NCBI GenBank assembly: GCA_025462985.1
Contig: JAOAPP010000255.1
Coordinates: forward strand, 1 to 8,000
DNA: 8,000 bases
Origin: Bryobacterales bacterium
GTDB taxonomy: Bacteria > Acidobacteriota > Terriglobia > Bryobacterales > Bryobacteraceae
Direction: 5' to 3'
Position 1 is the stretch's first letter; each line of letters starts with the position of its first letter. The notes under the pieces are model-generated. The model worked only from the letters and a program-made list of their open reading frames with translations. It ran no database searches and was not told the DNA's origin. Below, piece after piece: positions 6,859-8,000 of this stretch. The position numbers and the translations under genes were made by a program.

Positions 6859-7680
6859 ATGCAGCTTGGACTCATTAGCTCGGCTTGGGTTGGTACACAC
6901 GTAGACACCGCTCGCGGGATCGAGCTTACGAAGGAAATCGGGTTCGATTCGATCGATATTTTTGCCGATCCGCTGGAGATCACGCCTCCGGAATGGCGGT
7001 CCATTCGCGAGACCTGCAAGCTGAATGATCTGCCGGTTGCCTCAGTCGTCTGCTGTGCACTCGGCATCGCAGATTTCAACCGGCCTGTCCGCGATTTCCA
7101 TATCCATCGGGCGGAACGCTACCTCGATTTTGGCTATGACCTGAGGGCGAAGAACTTGCTGCTCGTGCTGGGCGAGTACATCTGGAACCAGGAAGTAATC
7201 GCGCCGGCCGATCAATGGAAATGGTCGGTCGAGTCGGTCCAGGATCTCGGGGGCTACGCGGAAGATCTCGGGCTAGACATCGCCATTGAGCTCGAGCCGT
7301 TTCACCTGTCGATTGTCAATACGATCGACAAAATGGACCAGTTTCTGCGGGAGGTTGACAACCCTCGCGTGAAGGCCAACATCGACATTTCGCATCTGCT
7401 CCTGGCCAAGAATGATGCCAGCGAAATCGCCAAACTCAGAAGCCGAATCGCTCACGTGCATTTGTCGGATTGCGACGGCAAGAAGCACGGCGATCTTCCG
7501 CCGGGGCGCGGCGTGGTCAATTTTCCTCCCTATCTGAAGGCTCTCAATGCTGCCGGCTTCGACGGGACCATCAGCATCGAGCTCGAATATTCACCTGAAC
7601 CCGACAAAATTGTTGACTGGGTTCGCGAGGCATACACTTCCACCGACAAGCTCATGTCGGAATTAGCAATCCGTAAGTAG
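6859..7680 (+). CDS. Sugar phosphate isomerase/epimerase (xylose isomerase-like TIM barrel)
   Basis: The 273-residue cytoplasmic protein is of the AP endonuclease 2 / xylose isomerase-like TIM-barrel family. Members are metal-dependent isomerases, epimerases, or lyases acting on sugars and keto-glycosides. The barrel starts directly with LGLISSAW at 3-10. The usual metal ligands appear in order: Glu146 in IELEPF, Asp176 and His179 in ANIDISHL, His201 in HVHLSD and Glu241 or Glu243 in ISIELEY. PPGRGVVNFPPYLKAL at 214-229 matches the family's loop before the last strand. Length is normal. The ATG lacks a clear ribosome site, but no better in-frame start exists and the first barrel strand begins at residue 3, so the start is likely right. 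It is divergent from the Gfo/Idh/MocA gene and is followed after 16 nt by the PhyH-family gene. The substrate is unknown; this family is too diverse for closer assignment. Confidence 0.92.
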   Translation: MQLGLISSAWVGTHVDTARGIELTKEIGFDSIDIFADPLEITPPEWRSIRETCKLNDLPVASVVCCALGIADFNRPVRDFHIHRAERYLDFGYDLRAKNLLLVLGEYIWNQEVIAPADQWKWSVESVQDLGGYAEDLGLDIAIELEPFHLSIVNTIDKMDQFLREVDNPRVKANIDISHLLLAKNDASEIAKLRSRIAHVHLSDCDGKKHGDLPPGRGVVNFPPYLKALNAAGFDGTISIELEYSPEPDKIVDWVREAYTSTDKLMSELAIRK

Positions 7681-7684
7681 TAAG

Positions 7685-7690
7685 AAAGGA
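7685..7690 (+). promoter_or_regulatory. Ribosome binding site of the PhyH-family gene
   Basis: AAAGGA sits 6 nt before the ATG at 7697, in the 16-nt gap after the isomerase stop. It supports this start and co-transcription with the isomerase. Confidence 0.65.
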
Positions 7691-7696
7691 ACGCCT

Positions 7697-8000
7697 ATGG
7701 CAGCCGGTCCGCTGGGTAAAGATGTTCTGGAGCAGTACGAACGCGACGGGTACGTGGTCGCGAAGCAAATGTTCAGCCGCCAGGAGATCGACCTGCTCCG
7801 GCGCGCCGCCAAGGAAGACCGCGAGCTTGATCAGCACTCGTTCGGCAAGGGCGACGGAGAAGGTGGAGTGGTCCGGCTTTCGCTGTGGAACCATCCGGGC
7901 GACACCATCTATGGGATGTTTGCGCGCTGCGAGACGGTCGTAAACTCGGCCGAGACGTTGCTTGGCGGCGAGGTCTATCACTACCACTCGAAGATGATCA
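7697..8000 (+). CDS. Phytanoyl-CoA dioxygenase (PhyH) family protein, N-terminal part
   Basis: The frame is open from the ATG at 7697 to the right edge (101 complete codons plus one base), so most of the gene is outside the window. The visible part shows the N-terminal pattern of PhyH Fe(II)/2-oxoglutarate oxygenases: EQYERDGYVVAKQMFSRQEIDLLRRAA at about residues 12-38 (split here into EQYERDGYVV and FSRQEIDLLRR), then LSLWNHPGD near 62-70 and GGEVYHYHSKM near 90-100. The iron-binding HxD motif is expected just beyond the edge and is not seen. Members hydroxylate diverse small molecules, and those beside sugar-metabolism genes have no settled function. The downstream position after the isomerase suggests a shared operon. 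Confidence 0.85.
   Translation, partial: MAAGPLGKDVLEQYERDGYVVAKQMFSRQEIDLLRRAAKEDRELDQHSFGKGDGEGGVVRLSLWNHPGDTIYGMFARCETVVNSAETLLGGEVYHYHSKMI

Noticed and set aside
1..8000. A defence system, mobile element or CRISPR array
   Set aside because: No transposase, integrase, nuclease, toxin-like gene or regular direct repeats were found. All genes fit a metabolic cluster with even coding style.

Overview
The window reads as chromosomal DNA of a moderately GC-rich, gene-dense soil or sediment bacterium. The gene set (periplasmic PQQ-type beta-propeller enzymes, a secreted ThuA-domain protein, a Gfo/Idh/MocA oxidoreductase, a xylose-isomerase-like TIM barrel, a PhyH dioxygenase and a LacI regulator) is typical of Acidobacteriota of the Bryobacterales/Solibacter kind, with Planctomycetota or Verrucomicrobiota as alternatives. 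This assignment rests on gene content from general knowledge, not on a marker gene. No tRNA, rRNA, CRISPR, insertion sequence or rho-independent terminator was seen.

Layout: seven genes in two divergent groups. Leftward from about 6777: (i) Gfo/Idh/MocA oxidoreductase, (ii) LacI-family regulator overlapping it by 4 bp, (iii) after a gap of 55 to 82 bp holding a regulatory-looking element, an exported ThuA-domain protein, (iv) 5 nt later an exported quinohemoprotein dehydrogenase (PQQ propeller with a heme c domain), and (v) overlapping its stop by 1 nt, a second exported PQQ-like propeller protein that runs off the left edge. Gene (v) has no stop codon inside the window. Rightward from 6859: (vi) a sugar phosphate isomerase/epimerase and (vii) 16 nt later a phytanoyl-CoA dioxygenase-family protein cut by the right edge.

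How they may work together (inference): the exported propeller enzymes would oxidise a sugar, sugar alcohol or related alcohol in the periplasm. The Gfo/Idh/MocA enzyme and the TIM barrel would oxidise and isomerise or cleave a sugar or glycoside in the cytoplasm, with LacI sensing a ligand of the pathway. The substrate cannot be read from the sequence.

The most interesting non-coding signal is a pair of equal-length (48 bp) intergenic elements at 4549-4596 and 6789-6836. They share the same ordered short blocks, including a TTGACA on the leftward strand. One lies before the thuA-like gene and one between the divergent oxidoreductase and isomerase genes. They look like paired promoter/operator regions, plausibly targets of the embedded LacI protein. 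I found no clearly new defence or mobile system here.
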